The notes: generated by a model not told the origin, from the letters alone. Positions 18,393-27,023 are shown, numbered from the stretch's first letter. The stretch is DNA of 60,096 nt from Pseudomonas rhizoryzae (GCF_005250615.1 NZ_SULM01000019.1:1-60096); one strand, 5' to 3'. Made by a program: numbers and translations.

Positions 18393-19253
18393 TTGAAAAC
18401 TACATCCAAGATTTCTGGCAAGGGCGGTACCGGAAAAACCACGTCGGTAGCCAACCTAGGCGCTTTCTGCGCCGATGCCGGGCTCCGTACCCTACTGATC
18501 GATCTGGACCCCGTCCAGCCTTCCCTTTCCTCGTACTACGACCTGGTCGAGCCCGCCCCCTGCGGCGTCTTCGAGCTGATCGCCAGCAACGAGACCCGCC
18601 TCGATCGCATTGTCTCCAAGACAAATATCCAGAACCTGTCGCTGATCTATTCCAACGATCCGCACAATCACCTGATCAACCTCCTCCTGCAGGCACCTGA
18701 TGGCCGGCTTCGCCTGGCTCATCTCAAGGACATCTTCCGGGATGACTTCGACCTGGTGCTGATCGATACGCAGGGCGCTCGTACCGTGCTCCTCGAGATG
18801 GTGATGCTCGCTTCGGATCTCGCCGTCTCCCCCCTCCCCCCTGAAATGCTGTCCGCCCGTGAATTCAACCGCGGCACTCTCCAGATGTTGGAGGGGCTTC
18901 GGCCCTACGCTCGCCTTGGGCTGCCGATACCGCCCATCAAGGCCGTCGTGAACGGACTTGATCTCACCTCAGACGCTCGCCAGCTGGATGCGACGATCCG
19001 CCAGACCTTCAGAGATCATCCCGACATTCAGGTCACGAGCACCATCATTCCTAAGGCGGTCGTCTACCGAGAGTCCGCGACTCGTGGCATCCCAGCTCAT
19101 CGCCTTGAATACCGCCAGCCCTCTGACCGCAAGGCCCCAGCGGCACTGCAGGTCATACGTGACCTCGCCATCGAACTCTTCCCTGAGTGGGCTGATCGCT
19201 TCACGGCCATGAATGAGTCGGTTGTGCATGCCCTGGTGAAAGAGGGCAAGTGA
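18393..19253 (+). CDS. parA: ParA/Soj-family partition ATPase of the ICE
   Basis: The deviant Walker A box KGGTGKTT lies about ten residues from the start, followed by LLIDLDPVQPSLSSYY and the Walker B-like DLVLIDTQGA. ParA ATPases segregate plasmids and ICE circles with ParB, encoded at 22692. In PAPI-1 the homologue Soj is needed to keep the excised circle. I prefer the TTG at 18393, eight bases after GAGG, because the protein then begins just before the Walker A box. An ATG at 18369 has no visible RBS and adds eight residues. It is the first gene after the att site, as in relatives. Confidence 0.85.
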   Translation: MKTTSKISGKGGTGKTTSVANLGAFCADAGLRTLLIDLDPVQPSLSSYYDLVEPAPCGVFELIASNETRLDRIVSKTNIQNLSLIYSNDPHNHLINLLLQAPDGRLRLAHLKDIFRDDFDLVLIDTQGARTVLLEMVMLASDLAVSPLPPEMLSAREFNRGTLQMLEGLRPYARLGLPIPPIKAVVNGLDLTSDARQLDATIRQTFRDHPDIQVTSTIIPKAVVYRESATRGIPAHRLEYRQPSDRKAPAALQVIRDLAIELFPEWADRFTAMNESVVHALVKEGK

Positions 19254-19254
19254 G

Positions 19255-19956
19255 ATGGATGCCAACAAGCAGAAGATCCTCGAACGGGTCGCCAAGTGCT
19301 TCGCACTGGCGAAGGACGCCGGTGCCGCGCCGAACGAAGCTGAGATCGCGCTGCGTCAAGCGCGCAAGCTTATGCAGCAGCACAACCTCATGGACGTTGA
19401 CGTCCAGGCAGTGCTGGCCAGCGAAGCAGTCGTTGCCACCGGCACCCGCAAAGCGCCCGCCCATTGGCTTCACCAGCTCGCACTGGTGTGTGCCCAAGCA
19501 TTCGATTGCGATCCCCTGGCCTTTCGCGATCAGCGCATGGGCTGGGCTTTCAAGTTCGTCGGTATCGGTGTCGGGCCTGAGATGGCCAGCTACGCCTATT
19601 CCGCGCTCCACCAGCAGCTCCTGGCCGCGCGCAAGGTATTCGTCCGCAGCCAAACTCGCTGCAAGCTGGCCACCAAACGCCGTCGTGGCCAGGTCTTCGC
19701 CGAAGGCTGGATCGAAGCGGTCAGCGTCAAGGTCCACCAGTTTGCCAAGGGCAAGCCAGATGAGACCCAGCGCGTCATCGACGCCTACCTGGCCGTTCAC
19801 CATCCGGATCTGACCACCGTAGAGCTTGAGCACCTGGAGGCCAAAGGCCACGACGTGCGAGCGCGCTATCAGGGCTACGAGCTGGGGACTCAAGCTCAGC
19901 TCCACCGCGGCGTTGGCCAGCGCGGCGACCAGGTAGCGCTGGGAGGTCGGCCATGA
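19255..19956 (+). CDS. DUF2786 domain protein
   Basis: The N-terminus, NKQKILERVAKCFALAKDAG, APNEAEIALRQARKLMQQHN and LMDVDV, is the DUF2786 signature. A longer variable part rich in His and basic residues follows. The function is unknown. Such proteins occur in ICEs and phages beside replication genes. The gene starts one base after the parA stop and overlaps dnaB by four bases, so it belongs to the partition/replication operon. Confidence 0.8.
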   Translation: MDANKQKILERVAKCFALAKDAGAAPNEAEIALRQARKLMQQHNLMDVDVQAVLASEAVVATGTRKAPAHWLHQLALVCAQAFDCDPLAFRDQRMGWAFKFVGIGVGPEMASYAYSALHQQLLAARKVFVRSQTRCKLATKRRRGQVFAEGWIEAVSVKVHQFAKGKPDETQRVIDAYLAVHHPDLTTVELEHLEAKGHDVRARYQGYELGTQAQLHRGVGQRGDQVALGGRP

Positions 19957-21365
19957 ACGCCGTTCAGCTCCTGGAAGCCCCCGACCACGATCACTCCGTG
20001 CATGTCTCAGACGCTGAGCGCGTAGCGGCCGGCTTGGTCCCGCCTCACTCTCAAGAGGCCGAACAGGCCGTCTTGGGCGGACTGATGCTCGACAACAGCA
20101 CCTGGGACCTGATCGCTGACGTGTTGCTGGAGGAGGACTTCTTCTTCCGGCACCACCAGCTCATATTTCGGCGAATTGCCCTGCTCGCCTCTCAGTCGCG
20201 GCCCTTCGATGTCGTGACCCTCGCCGAGGTGATGCCCGACGTCGACGAAGTGGGCGGCCTTGCCTATCTGGGGACCTTGGCCAAGGACACCCCCTCGGTG
20301 GCCAACATCGTCGCGTACGCGGAGATCGTCGCGCAGCGCGCACATCTGCGCCGGCTGATCTTGCTGGGCTTCGCCAGCAGCCGCGAGGCGTCAGCACCGG
20401 GTGCCAATGCCGCCCAAGTGCAGGAGCAGACAGAGCAGCGGCTGTTCGCGCTGGGCCAAGACCGCAAGGGCGCCGAGTTCTGCAACGTCACTGCAACGTT
20501 GAGCAAGCTGATCGACACCATCGACGAGCGCTTCAACAACCCTATGCCGGTGACGGGCGTTCCTTCAGGTCTTACCGACCTCGATACCCTCACCTCGGGA
20601 TGGCAAGACACCGACCTGATCATCGTCGGTGCCCGCCCCGCCATGGGCAAAACCGCGTTCTTGCTCAACTGCATTACCAGGGCGCTCCAGCATGCGCAGA
20701 ACAAATCGGTGCAGGTCTACAGCCTGGAGATGCCAGCGGAGCAGCTGATGCTCAGGCTAGTGGCGATCATCGGCCGTATCGATGCCACGAAGCTCAAGAG
20801 CGGGCAGTTGGAGGATGAGGACTGGCCGAAGCTGACCATGGCCGTCAACACCATCAACAGCTTTGGCGATCGGCTAGTCATCGACGATGAGGCTGGCCTG
20901 TCCCCCACGATGCTACGTGCCAGAGCCCGTCGCGCCGCGCGCCGTTTCGGCCCGCCTGCCCTGATCCTGGTCGACTACCTGCAGATGATGCGCTGCGATG
21001 GCCAGGAGAACCGCGCCAACGAGATCGCCGAGATCTCTCGCTCGCTCAAGGCGCTGGCCAAAGAGATGAAGTGCCCTGTGATCGCACTCTCTCAGCTCAA
21101 TCGGGGACTGGAATCTCGGCCGAACAAGCGGCCTGGCCTTGCCGATCTGCGTGAGTCCGGCGCCATCGAGCAGGACGCGGACGTGATCATGTTCCTGTAC
21201 CGCGACGAGTACTACCACCCGGATACCGAGTTCAAGGGCATCGCTGAGCTGATCGTTGGCAAACACCGCAACGGTGAAGTCGGCACGGTCCGCGCCGCCT
21301 TCATCGCCAAGCAGACGCGCTTCGAGAACCTGAGCGCGCAGGCCTGGCAGGAGATGAATGCATGA
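19953..21365 (+). CDS. dnaB: ICE-encoded DnaB-type replicative helicase
   Basis: A full-length 470-residue DnaB. The N-terminal domain has PPHSQEAEQAVLGGLMLDNS. The RecA-like ATPase has Walker A GARPAMGKT near residue 226, Walker B LILVDYLQMM near 337, SQLNRGLESRPNKRPGLADL and the arginine-finger region SGAIEQDADVI. Hexameric DnaB unwinds forks 5' to 3'. Carrying its own copy implies that the excised ICE replicates autonomously, and it fits the origin-like repeats at 25.9 and 26.7 kb, ssb and topB. It overlaps both neighbours by four bases. Confidence 0.93.
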   Translation: MNAVQLLEAPDHDHSVHVSDAERVAAGLVPPHSQEAEQAVLGGLMLDNSTWDLIADVLLEEDFFFRHHQLIFRRIALLASQSRPFDVVTLAEVMPDVDEVGGLAYLGTLAKDTPSVANIVAYAEIVAQRAHLRRLILLGFASSREASAPGANAAQVQEQTEQRLFALGQDRKGAEFCNVTATLSKLIDTIDERFNNPMPVTGVPSGLTDLDTLTSGWQDTDLIIVGARPAMGKTAFLLNCITRALQHAQNKSVQVYSLEMPAEQLMLRLVAIIGRIDATKLKSGQLEDEDWPKLTMAVNTINSFGDRLVIDDEAGLSPTMLRARARRAARRFGPPALILVDYLQMMRCDGQENRANEIAEISRSLKALAKEMKCPVIALSQLNRGLESRPNKRPGLADLRESGAIEQDADVIMFLYRDEYYHPDTEFKGIAELIVGKHRNGEVGTVRAAFIAKQTRFENLSAQAWQEMNA

Positions 21366-21793
21366 ACCTCCTGACCGATGCCCTCGTGCCCGCTACCGAT
21401 GAGTCGCAACCCTCTTCCCTGCCCTTCCCCTCGTTCGTTCGCCGGCGGGAGCCGGCAAGGAGCCGCTCGATGAGCCCGCAAGCTATGTTGTCTGGGGTTA
21501 CTCACCAGTGCCGCAACTGCGGCCATCACCTCTGCCGCCGCCCTCTTACCGCTGATGAAATTCTGGTCTGCAGCGTCTGCCATTCGCTCGACGTGGAGCC
21601 CCTGCAGGTAGTCGATCAGCCAGCACCTGGTCCCTTCCACGACACAACCGTCGTCTTCCGCGTCGCCGGCTCCCGCAATGACGCGGCAGGGCTGATCAAG
21701 ACCCTGGACCTGCTGTTCAAGGACGATGGTCTGGCCGAGATCGTCGCCATCGAATCGGGCAACCAGCTCCAGCAACGGGCGGGAGGCCAATGA
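21362..21793 (+). CDS. Hypothetical protein with a zinc-ribbon motif
   Basis: The 143-residue product has CRNCGHHLC and, 20 residues on, CSVCHSLDVEP, two CxxC knuckles that probably bind zinc. The C-terminal half (DTTVVFRVAGSRNDAAGLIK) may be a small folded domain. I do not recognise the family. It overlaps dnaB by four bases and lies in the replication operon, so a DNA- or helicase-related role is possible but unproven. Confidence 0.65.
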   Translation: MNLLTDALVPATDESQPSSLPFPSFVRRREPARSRSMSPQAMLSGVTHQCRNCGHHLCRRPLTADEILVCSVCHSLDVEPLQVVDQPAPGPFHDTTVVFRVAGSRNDAAGLIKTLDLLFKDDGLAEIVAIESGNQLQQRAGGQ

Positions 21794-21794
21794 C

Positions 21795-22184
21795 ATGCTC
21801 CCCTATCACACCCCTGAACAGGATCTCCCCTCTCATAACGGTCGCGAACGTGACCGGCAAAGGCTGAGTGCAGCGCTGAACGACTTCCTAGCCAATGGTG
21901 GCCAGGTCGTCGAAGTGAAGCCGACCGAGCGCGCTGCCAGCGGCCCGAGCTTTATCATCAGCGCGCAGCGCGAGGAGTTGCGCCACTTGGCCGAGGCCAA
22001 GCCGGCAACCGAAGTTTCCGACGAGGACCTGGTGCGGCTCCTTCGAGCCCGCGCCTTGCTCGGGGATACCCTGCGTACCGCGTCCAAGCGCCTACAGCAG
22101 CCCCTAGAGCGTTGCCATGCCCTAGCCCGGGCGCATCGCCTGCCTTTCAAAGTCGGGTACGTGAAAGGGGGTAGCCGCTCATGA
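21795..22184 (+). CDS. Small hypothetical protein of the ICE replication operon
   Basis: This 129-residue protein starts at ATG 21795, eight bases after GGAGG. A longer in-frame start lies inside the previous gene and lacks an RBS. The C-terminal part, DEDLVRLLRARALLGDTLRT then ASKRLQQPLERCHALARAHR, is helical and could be an HTH-like DNA-binding domain. No family is recognised. It overlaps the HicA-like gene by four bases. Confidence 0.6.
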   Translation: MLPYHTPEQDLPSHNGRERDRQRLSAALNDFLANGGQVVEVKPTERAASGPSFIISAQREELRHLAEAKPATEVSDEDLVRLLRARALLGDTLRTASKRLQQPLERCHALARAHRLPFKVGYVKGGSRS

Positions 22185-22420
22185 CGACGCCCGCCCATGC
22201 CCTACGCGGTGCCAACAAGAACCTGCAGGACCTGGTGGCGTTCGCCCTGGACGAGGGCTGGATTGTCGCCCGTACCAAGGGCGGCCACGTCAAGTTCTTG
22301 AAAGTCGGCTACTGCCCCATTTTCACGTCTTTCACGCCCAGCGATCGCCGCGCCGGCCTCAATGCCCGCGCCCAGCTGCGCCGCGCCCAGCCTATGAATG
22401 AATTGGACCAAACCCTATGA
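22181..22420 (+). CDS. HicA-like small protein
   Basis: The 79-residue product has LVAFALDEGWIVARTKGGHV and KFLKVGYCPIFTSFTPSDRR, which resemble the HicA mRNA-interferase fold. The His of GGHVKF stands where the catalytic His of HicA lies. HicA toxins are usually paired with a HicB antitoxin. Here the next gene, four bases overlapping, encodes an Arc-like ribbon-helix-helix protein instead. It may be a domesticated dsRNA-binding-type protein rather than a toxin. Confidence 0.6.
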   Translation: MTTPAHALRGANKNLQDLVAFALDEGWIVARTKGGHVKFLKVGYCPIFTSFTPSDRRAGLNARAQLRRAQPMNELDQTL

Positions 22421-22695
22421 CTACCGCAGCCAAGCGCAAGCAATCCGTACGGAAATCTGCAACAGAGGATGAGAAGTTCGTCGTCCGCTTTCCCAAGGGA
22501 CTTCGTCCTCAAATCGCCGAGGCCGCCAAGCAGGCACATCGCTCGATGAACGCCGAGATCATCAGCCGCATGGGCCGCACGCTCGAGCTCGAGGATGAGG
22601 TCTTTCGTCTACAGCGCGTTATCGACCAACTGCTGGCCGCCAATGATGAGCCCAGCCGGCCCGCAACTCGTGCTGCTCAGGAGATCCACGCATGA
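22417..22695 (+). CDS. Arc-family ribbon-helix-helix DNA-binding protein
   Basis: The core EKFVVRFPKGLRPQIAEAAK and QAHRSMNAEIISRMGRTLEL is the Arc/MetJ-type RHH repressor motif, with the beta strand KFVVRFP and the helix-turn-helix pair. The C-terminus continues as a short coiled coil. It may regulate this operon or act as the partner of the HicA-like protein with which it is translationally coupled. It overlaps parB by four bases. Confidence 0.8.
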   Translation: MTTAAKRKQSVRKSATEDEKFVVRFPKGLRPQIAEAAKQAHRSMNAEIISRMGRTLELEDEVFRLQRVIDQLLAANDEPSRPATRAAQEIHA

Positions 22696-24440
22696 GCAAG
22701 CCCAGCAACGAAGCAGTCACTCAGCGCCTGCTGGCCGGCGGCTTTCCCGGATCGAGCGCTCCTGTCGCACGCCTGGCGGATCCCATCAAGGAAACGCCCA
22801 TGGTCCTGACGTTAGACGAGATGGCGCCTTACGACCACAACCCCAGGACAACCCGGAATCCTCTCTATGATGAGATCAAGGAGTCCATCAGAGCCCGGGG
22901 ACTGGATCAGCCTCCACCTGTAACCAGGCGCCCGGGTGAAGAGAAATTCATCATTCGTACTGGTGGTAACACGCGTCTGGAAATTCTCAATGATCTTTGG
23001 AGGGAGACCAAAGACGAGCGGTACTACCGTGTCCATTGTCTCTTTCGTCCTTGGTCTGACCGCGGTGAGATCGTCTCGCTAACTGGTCATCTGGCTGAGA
23101 ATGATCTACGCGGTAACCTGATGTTCATTGAGCGTGCTGTGCACCTAGAGGCCATCAAGCAGCATTACCTGATGGAGTCTGGTGGATCTCTTTCCCTCCG
23201 AGAGTTTTCCCGCAAACTCAAAGAAGACGGTTACTCCATCTCGCACTCGCATCTTTCCAAAATGCAGGAGGCGGTGCGGATCCTGCTGCCAGCAGTACCT
23301 AGTCTCCTCTATTCAGGGTTAGGAAAGCCCCAGATCGAGAAAATTCTTGCGCTTCGTAGTGCGGCCTTGCAAGCCTGGTGCAAGTACAAAGGAACAGAAG
23401 ACGATTTCTACATCCTTTTTCAGGAGGTGTTGAACAACTTCGATGGCCACACCGACAACTTCGTATTCGAGTCCATCCAGGATGAGCTGATCGGCCAGAT
23501 CCGTAGGGCTCTCGATGTCGGCTATGAAGAAGTACTTGGGGCGATCCTTGACCATCAAGACAGCAGCCGCCGCTCGCAGCTAGTGGGGATGCAGGTGCCC
23601 GATGGCCAGGCTCCGCAGGTTCCTGCTACCAGTGCTATAGCCTCCGCCCCTGGCAATAGCCCCCCGCTCGAACAATCACCTGAAACGCCCAGCAAGCAGA
23701 AGCAGGGAGCTGCCTCCCCTTCCACACCACCGCCACTCCCTGAGCGTACGGGTGGCTCAGGCGCAATCGACACCACTCCCCTGCAGCACACTCCGCCGGA
23801 TCCCGAGCAGCTCTCCGAGGAAGAACGTGCCGCTCGCCTGAACGGCCACATCGTCACGCCCGATGGCATCGGCCAGAAGATAAGGGACGTTCAGCGCCGC
23901 ATTGCGGCCGAGCACGGCGAGACCCTGCCTGACTTCAACAGTGATGCCCTGCGCGCGATCCCTGTTCAGGCCGGCGGCCTGCATGCCATCTCGGACGTCT
24001 GGTACATCGAACGCAACACCGATACCCCAGATGAGTTGCGTAAGGTCCTGCGAGCGCTGGTCTTCGAAATTGCCCAGCTGTGCGACGTTCCTGGTGAGCT
24101 GCTCAAGACCACCGATTTCGCACTCGGCTTTACGCTTTCTACCCCTCAGTCAGAGCTGACCGCACGCGGAACAACGTCTTGGCAATTCCTGCAGTCGTTG
24201 ACCGGCATGTACAGCTACGTGGTGTCACGTGATCCAGACACTGCCGAAGAACTCACGGCAAGCATCGCGGAAGAGAACGCGACCTTTGCCTTGAACCTGG
24301 GCCAGTTGCTTCTTGGCGATCCCCTTTTCGATAGCAAGCCAGCCAGCACCGAAGGCCGCATGACCGATGCCGCCGTCGTGAAGCTGTTCCGGGTGATCCG
24401 TCTCGCCCGCCGGCTGATCGAACTCGAGGCCGGGCAGTAG
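22692..24440 (+). CDS. parB: ParB-family protein of the PFGI-1 ICE class
   Basis: A 582-residue ParB-type protein. The ParB/sulfiredoxin-like domain lies at 35-150 (LTLDEMAPYDHNPRTTRNPL, GLDQPPPVTRRPGEEKFIIR, TGGNTRLEILNDLW). An HTH stretch follows (LSLREFSRKLKEDGYSISHS), then a Pro/Ser-rich linker (310-370) and an ICE-specific C-terminal domain. It should bind parS-like sites and work with ParA. The linker is GC-rich and low-complexity. It ends the overlapping block that begins at parA; the next gene starts 37 bases on. Confidence 0.88.
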   Translation: MSKPSNEAVTQRLLAGGFPGSSAPVARLADPIKETPMVLTLDEMAPYDHNPRTTRNPLYDEIKESIRARGLDQPPPVTRRPGEEKFIIRTGGNTRLEILNDLWRETKDERYYRVHCLFRPWSDRGEIVSLTGHLAENDLRGNLMFIERAVHLEAIKQHYLMESGGSLSLREFSRKLKEDGYSISHSHLSKMQEAVRILLPAVPSLLYSGLGKPQIEKILALRSAALQAWCKYKGTEDDFYILFQEVLNNFDGHTDNFVFESIQDELIGQIRRALDVGYEEVLGAILDHQDSSRRSQLVGMQVPDGQAPQVPATSAIASAPGNSPPLEQSPETPSKQKQGAASPSTPPPLPERTGGSGAIDTTPLQHTPPDPEQLSEEERAARLNGHIVTPDGIGQKIRDVQRRIAAEHGETLPDFNSDALRAIPVQAGGLHAISDVWYIERNTDTPDELRKVLRALVFEIAQLCDVPGELLKTTDFALGFTLSTPQSELTARGTTSWQFLQSLTGMYSYVVSRDPDTAEELTASIAEENATFALNLGQLLLGDPLFDSKPASTEGRMTDAAVVKLFRVIRLARRLIELEAGQ

Positions 24441-24477
24441 CCCGGTCACCTTCTGGACCTGCATTAGGAAGTCGCAT

Positions 24478-25254
24478 ATGTCCACGAAGTACAACCCCAT
24501 GAACCAGGCGCTGATGGATCTGATCCTTCATCACCTGCGCAACGGTCAGGTTCAGCGCTGCCTGGACATTGGCCTGGACGTCGAAGTTTTGAACCTGCTG
24601 CGTCAGCCCCAGGCTCACAGCATCCTGAAAAATGCCCCGGCGCGCTGGTGCAAGATCCAGATCGATCTCGACATGGTCAAGAAGCTCCTGGAGAACTGCG
24701 AACGCGACGAGCGCGAGACCCGCCTCGTGCATCGCGCCATCCAGCTGGGTGCCACCAACGGCATGATCCGCGAGTTCTTCGGCATGGCCCCCAGCGAGAT
24801 CAGCGTGGTGCGCCAGCTTCTGAACGTCCCCGGTCGCTCCGGCCGGGTGGCAGGGCTCAACGATACCGATCAGGTCTGGTATCGCTTTCTGGACCTGATG
24901 AGCGCTCATGAGGTGGATCACAAGGACGCCATCGCTCTGCTCGACATCTGCATGATGATCACCGAGGAGCTCAACGGCCCGTTCGAGTCCATCAAGGACA
25001 AGCACGATCAGATCACCCTTGGCCTCATTTGGAATCTCGTACAGACCTGGCTCAACGAAGGTCTCTACCCGCCCAAAATCACCCGAGCACCGCTCCTTCT
25101 GATATCCGATGCGAGGAAGCGGCGAGAACGGCAACTCGGTGAGGAGCAAGCCGTCGACGATGCCCTGCCCCAGGCGCAAGAACAGGATCAGTCCGCTGCC
25201 CTCGGGCAAATGAGCTTGATCGAACTGGATTCGGCAGAAGGCGACAATAGGTGA
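24478..25254 (+). CDS. DUF2857 domain protein
   Basis: The 258-residue product matches the DUF2857 pattern: NQALMDLILHHLRNGQVQRC, ALGATNG-like MIREFFGMAPSEISVVRQLL. It is a standard ICE core gene between parB and the STY4528-type gene. The central segment MIREFFGMAPSEISVVRQ looks like an HTH. In related elements homologues act as transcriptional regulators of transfer, which I know only as a family tendency. The stop overlaps the next GTG start by four bases. Confidence 0.8.
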   Translation: MSTKYNPMNQALMDLILHHLRNGQVQRCLDIGLDVEVLNLLRQPQAHSILKNAPARWCKIQIDLDMVKKLLENCERDERETRLVHRAIQLGATNGMIREFFGMAPSEISVVRQLLNVPGRSGRVAGLNDTDQVWYRFLDLMSAHEVDHKDAIALLDICMMITEELNGPFESIKDKHDQITLGLIWNLVQTWLNEGLYPPKITRAPLLLISDARKRRERQLGEEQAVDDALPQAQEQDQSAALGQMSLIELDSAEGDNR

Positions 25255-26549
25255 AAACCACTGCTCCACGCGGCTCCCATTTACTCGGTCGCGCCCTGGA
25301 CGTTGCAGCGTCACACCTGAACGTCCATGTCCAAGCCCAGCGCGACTACAAGCAAAAAACCGGCGAAGACCTACCCAAGGAATTCGCCGGCATCGTTTTC
25401 AGCGGCAACCCTCACGAGACCGTTCCTCGCCGACTGCTGCTCGATGATCGTCTCTCGCCCCTTGAACGCAACGCCTGGCAAGTGTTTCGCCTGCTCATGA
25501 ACGGTGATGGGATCACTGCGTTCCCGACCTACGATCAGCTGCGTCCCTACCTGGGCAACAACCCAGGCCGTCCTGCTTCGCGTGAGACCGTGGCCAAGGC
25601 CTTGACCGTACTGCGCCTGACTCGCTGGCTGAGCCTCGGCCGCCGTGTTCGCGACGCGATTACCGGCCAGGTCCAGGGCAATATCTACATTCTGCACGAC
25701 GAGCCCGTGGCCTACTCCGAGGCCATCCAACTCGATCACGACTTTCTGCCACTCGTGGCTAATGGCCTCGAGCACACCAACACCTCAGTCCGCGAGATCG
25801 CCGGCCTGACCTTTGACGAGATGCTGGTCAGCGAGACCCAGGACCTGCCCACTCGCGTGGAGGTGTTCAGAGAGCGCTTTCGCGCCCAGGGGCTTGAAGA
25901 TCCGGCACGCGCAGCTACGCCACCCGCTGAGTTCGGATTCCGAACTCCGGCCGTGGCAGCTATGAATCACCTGAGTTCGGATTCCGAACTTAGTCAAAAA
26001 AGCACGGTTGATCAGGTCTCGAGCCTCAGTTCGGATTCCGAACTCAGTGCAAATCACGGGGTTTCACCCTTAGTTCGGAATCCGAACTCATCTAGTACGT
26101 ATACGAATACAAATACTGATGTATCTAAAAGCTCTGTACTGCGCGAGCAGGCAGATGTGGACCTTGTGTGGCCGAGTGCCTATCAGCGGATGACCTCGGA
26201 GCAGCAGCAGCGGGCGCAACTCGCGATCCTGGCTGTTCACTCTGATATCCGGGCGCCCCTGGTCAAGCAATGGGGCGTTCGCTGCGCCTCGGGCGGGGTA
26301 GCGAAGCCCTTTGGCTACCTGATGAAACTCATCCAGAAGGCCCAGACCGGTGACTTCAACGCCGATTGGCAGCCAGCCGCAGTTCAATCAGCCGCTGCAG
26401 CCATGCCGAGCCAGGCCCCTTCGGTGCTGACAATTCCAAGATTCGAGCCGGCCGCTGTCCAGCCCAAAGCTGTCAGCGATGCACAAACCGGGAATGAAGT
26501 GCTCAAGAGCATCCGGAGGTCGATGGGCCGGGGAGTAGGTGAGCAATGA
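25251..26549 (+). CDS. STY4528-family replication protein, candidate origin-binding initiator
   Basis: This 432-residue protein starts at GTG overlapping the DUF2857 stop. The N-terminal half (45-145) contains RRLLLDDRLSPLERNAWQVF then TYDQLRPYLG and SRETVAKALTVLRLTRWLSL, a winged-helix arrangement like replication initiators. The middle (226-285) is low-complexity. Its DNA contains four copies of a 17-bp palindrome in three reading frames, followed by an AT-rich tract. The C-terminal part (300-370, WPSAYQRMTSEQQQRAQLAI) may contact the helicase. The layout recalls the phage lambda O gene. The family is annotated as a pathogenicity-island replication protein; initiator function is my inference. 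Confidence 0.8.
   Translation: MKTTAPRGSHLLGRALDVAASHLNVHVQAQRDYKQKTGEDLPKEFAGIVFSGNPHETVPRRLLLDDRLSPLERNAWQVFRLLMNGDGITAFPTYDQLRPYLGNNPGRPASRETVAKALTVLRLTRWLSLGRRVRDAITGQVQGNIYILHDEPVAYSEAIQLDHDFLPLVANGLEHTNTSVREIAGLTFDEMLVSETQDLPTRVEVFRERFRAQGLEDPARAATPPAEFGFRTPAVAAMNHLSSDSELSQKSTVDQVSSLSSDSELSANHGVSPLVRNPNSSSTYTNTNTDVSKSSVLREQADVDLVWPSAYQRMTSEQQQRAQLAILAVHSDIRAPLVKQWGVRCASGGVAKPFGYLMKLIQKAQTGDFNADWQPAAVQSAAAAMPSQAPSVLTIPRFEPAAVQPKAVSDAQTGNEVLKSIRRSMGRGVGEQ
25930..26088. repeat. Four 17-bp palindromic iterons inside the STY4528-type gene
   Basis: AGTTCGGATTCCGAACT occurs at 25930-25946, 25974-25990 and 26028-26044, and with central A instead of T at 26072-26088. Start-to-start distances are 44, 54 and 44 bases, close to whole helical turns. 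Each copy is a perfect 8+1+8 inverted repeat. The copies are read in three frames (EFGFRT, SSDSEL twice, VRNPNS), so the DNA rather than the protein is conserved. They are likely binding sites for the initiator or ParB. Confidence 0.9.
26089..26135. other. AT-rich tract next to the palindromes, candidate unwinding element
   Basis: About 47 bases directly after the fourth palindrome are roughly 70% A+T (runs such as ACGAATACAAATACTGATG) inside a gene that is otherwise GC-rich. Position and composition fit a DNA unwinding element beside iterons. It still encodes protein (TNTNTDVSKSS), which is low-complexity. Confidence 0.5.
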
Positions 26550-26653
26550 AGCCACTTATCAACCAACGCCTAGTACGGCTCCGTTGCGTTCGGGACAAGC
26601 CTGCCAGCCAGGGTGCCAACTATGAGCGCAGAGCGCTGCTGAATCCCTCTACT

Positions 26654-26887
26654 GGTTCCACTGGAAACACTGGTCGGCTGAATCACACGGGTGGTTCCAC
26701 TGGAAACACCGATCGGCTGGATCGTACGGGTGGTTCCACTGGAAACACCTGTCGGCTGGATCGCACGGGTGGTTCCACCGGAAACACTGGTCGGCTGAAT
26801 CACACGGGTGGTTCCACTGGAAACACCGATCGGCTGGATCGTACGGGTGGTTCCACTGTAAACACCTGTCGGCTGGATCACGCGGGT
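26654..26887. repeat. Six tandem 39-bp repeats between replication genes
   Basis: Units begin at 26654, 26693, 26732, 26771, 26810 and 26849, each starting GGTTCCACTGGAAACAC and containing TCGGCTG. The core TTCCACTGGAA is a 5+1+5 palindrome. Units 1-3 differ from one another but recur as units 4-6, so a 117-bp triplet was duplicated; a seventh unit is a stub. The surrounding 26550-27023 has no convincing gene. A 161-codon frame crosses the array (13-residue repeats) but collides with the next gene. Tandem repeats in pKLC102 mark oriV, which makes an origin or centromere role likely. Confidence 0.9.
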
Positions 26888-27023
26888 GGTTTGAATGCTA
26901 CCAGCACGAATTCACCAATGCTGTCGCAACCTCCTCGCACCCAAATACGGTTTTCCGCTGCCCTTCGGCGCCTGTCTCGGCACCCTGCCCGAGCGTCATC
27001 TCACAACCCAAGGAATCCTTCTC

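Noticed and set aside
26654-26887. CRISPR array
   Set aside because: Repeats are contiguous 39-bp units without unique spacers, and no cas genes are near.
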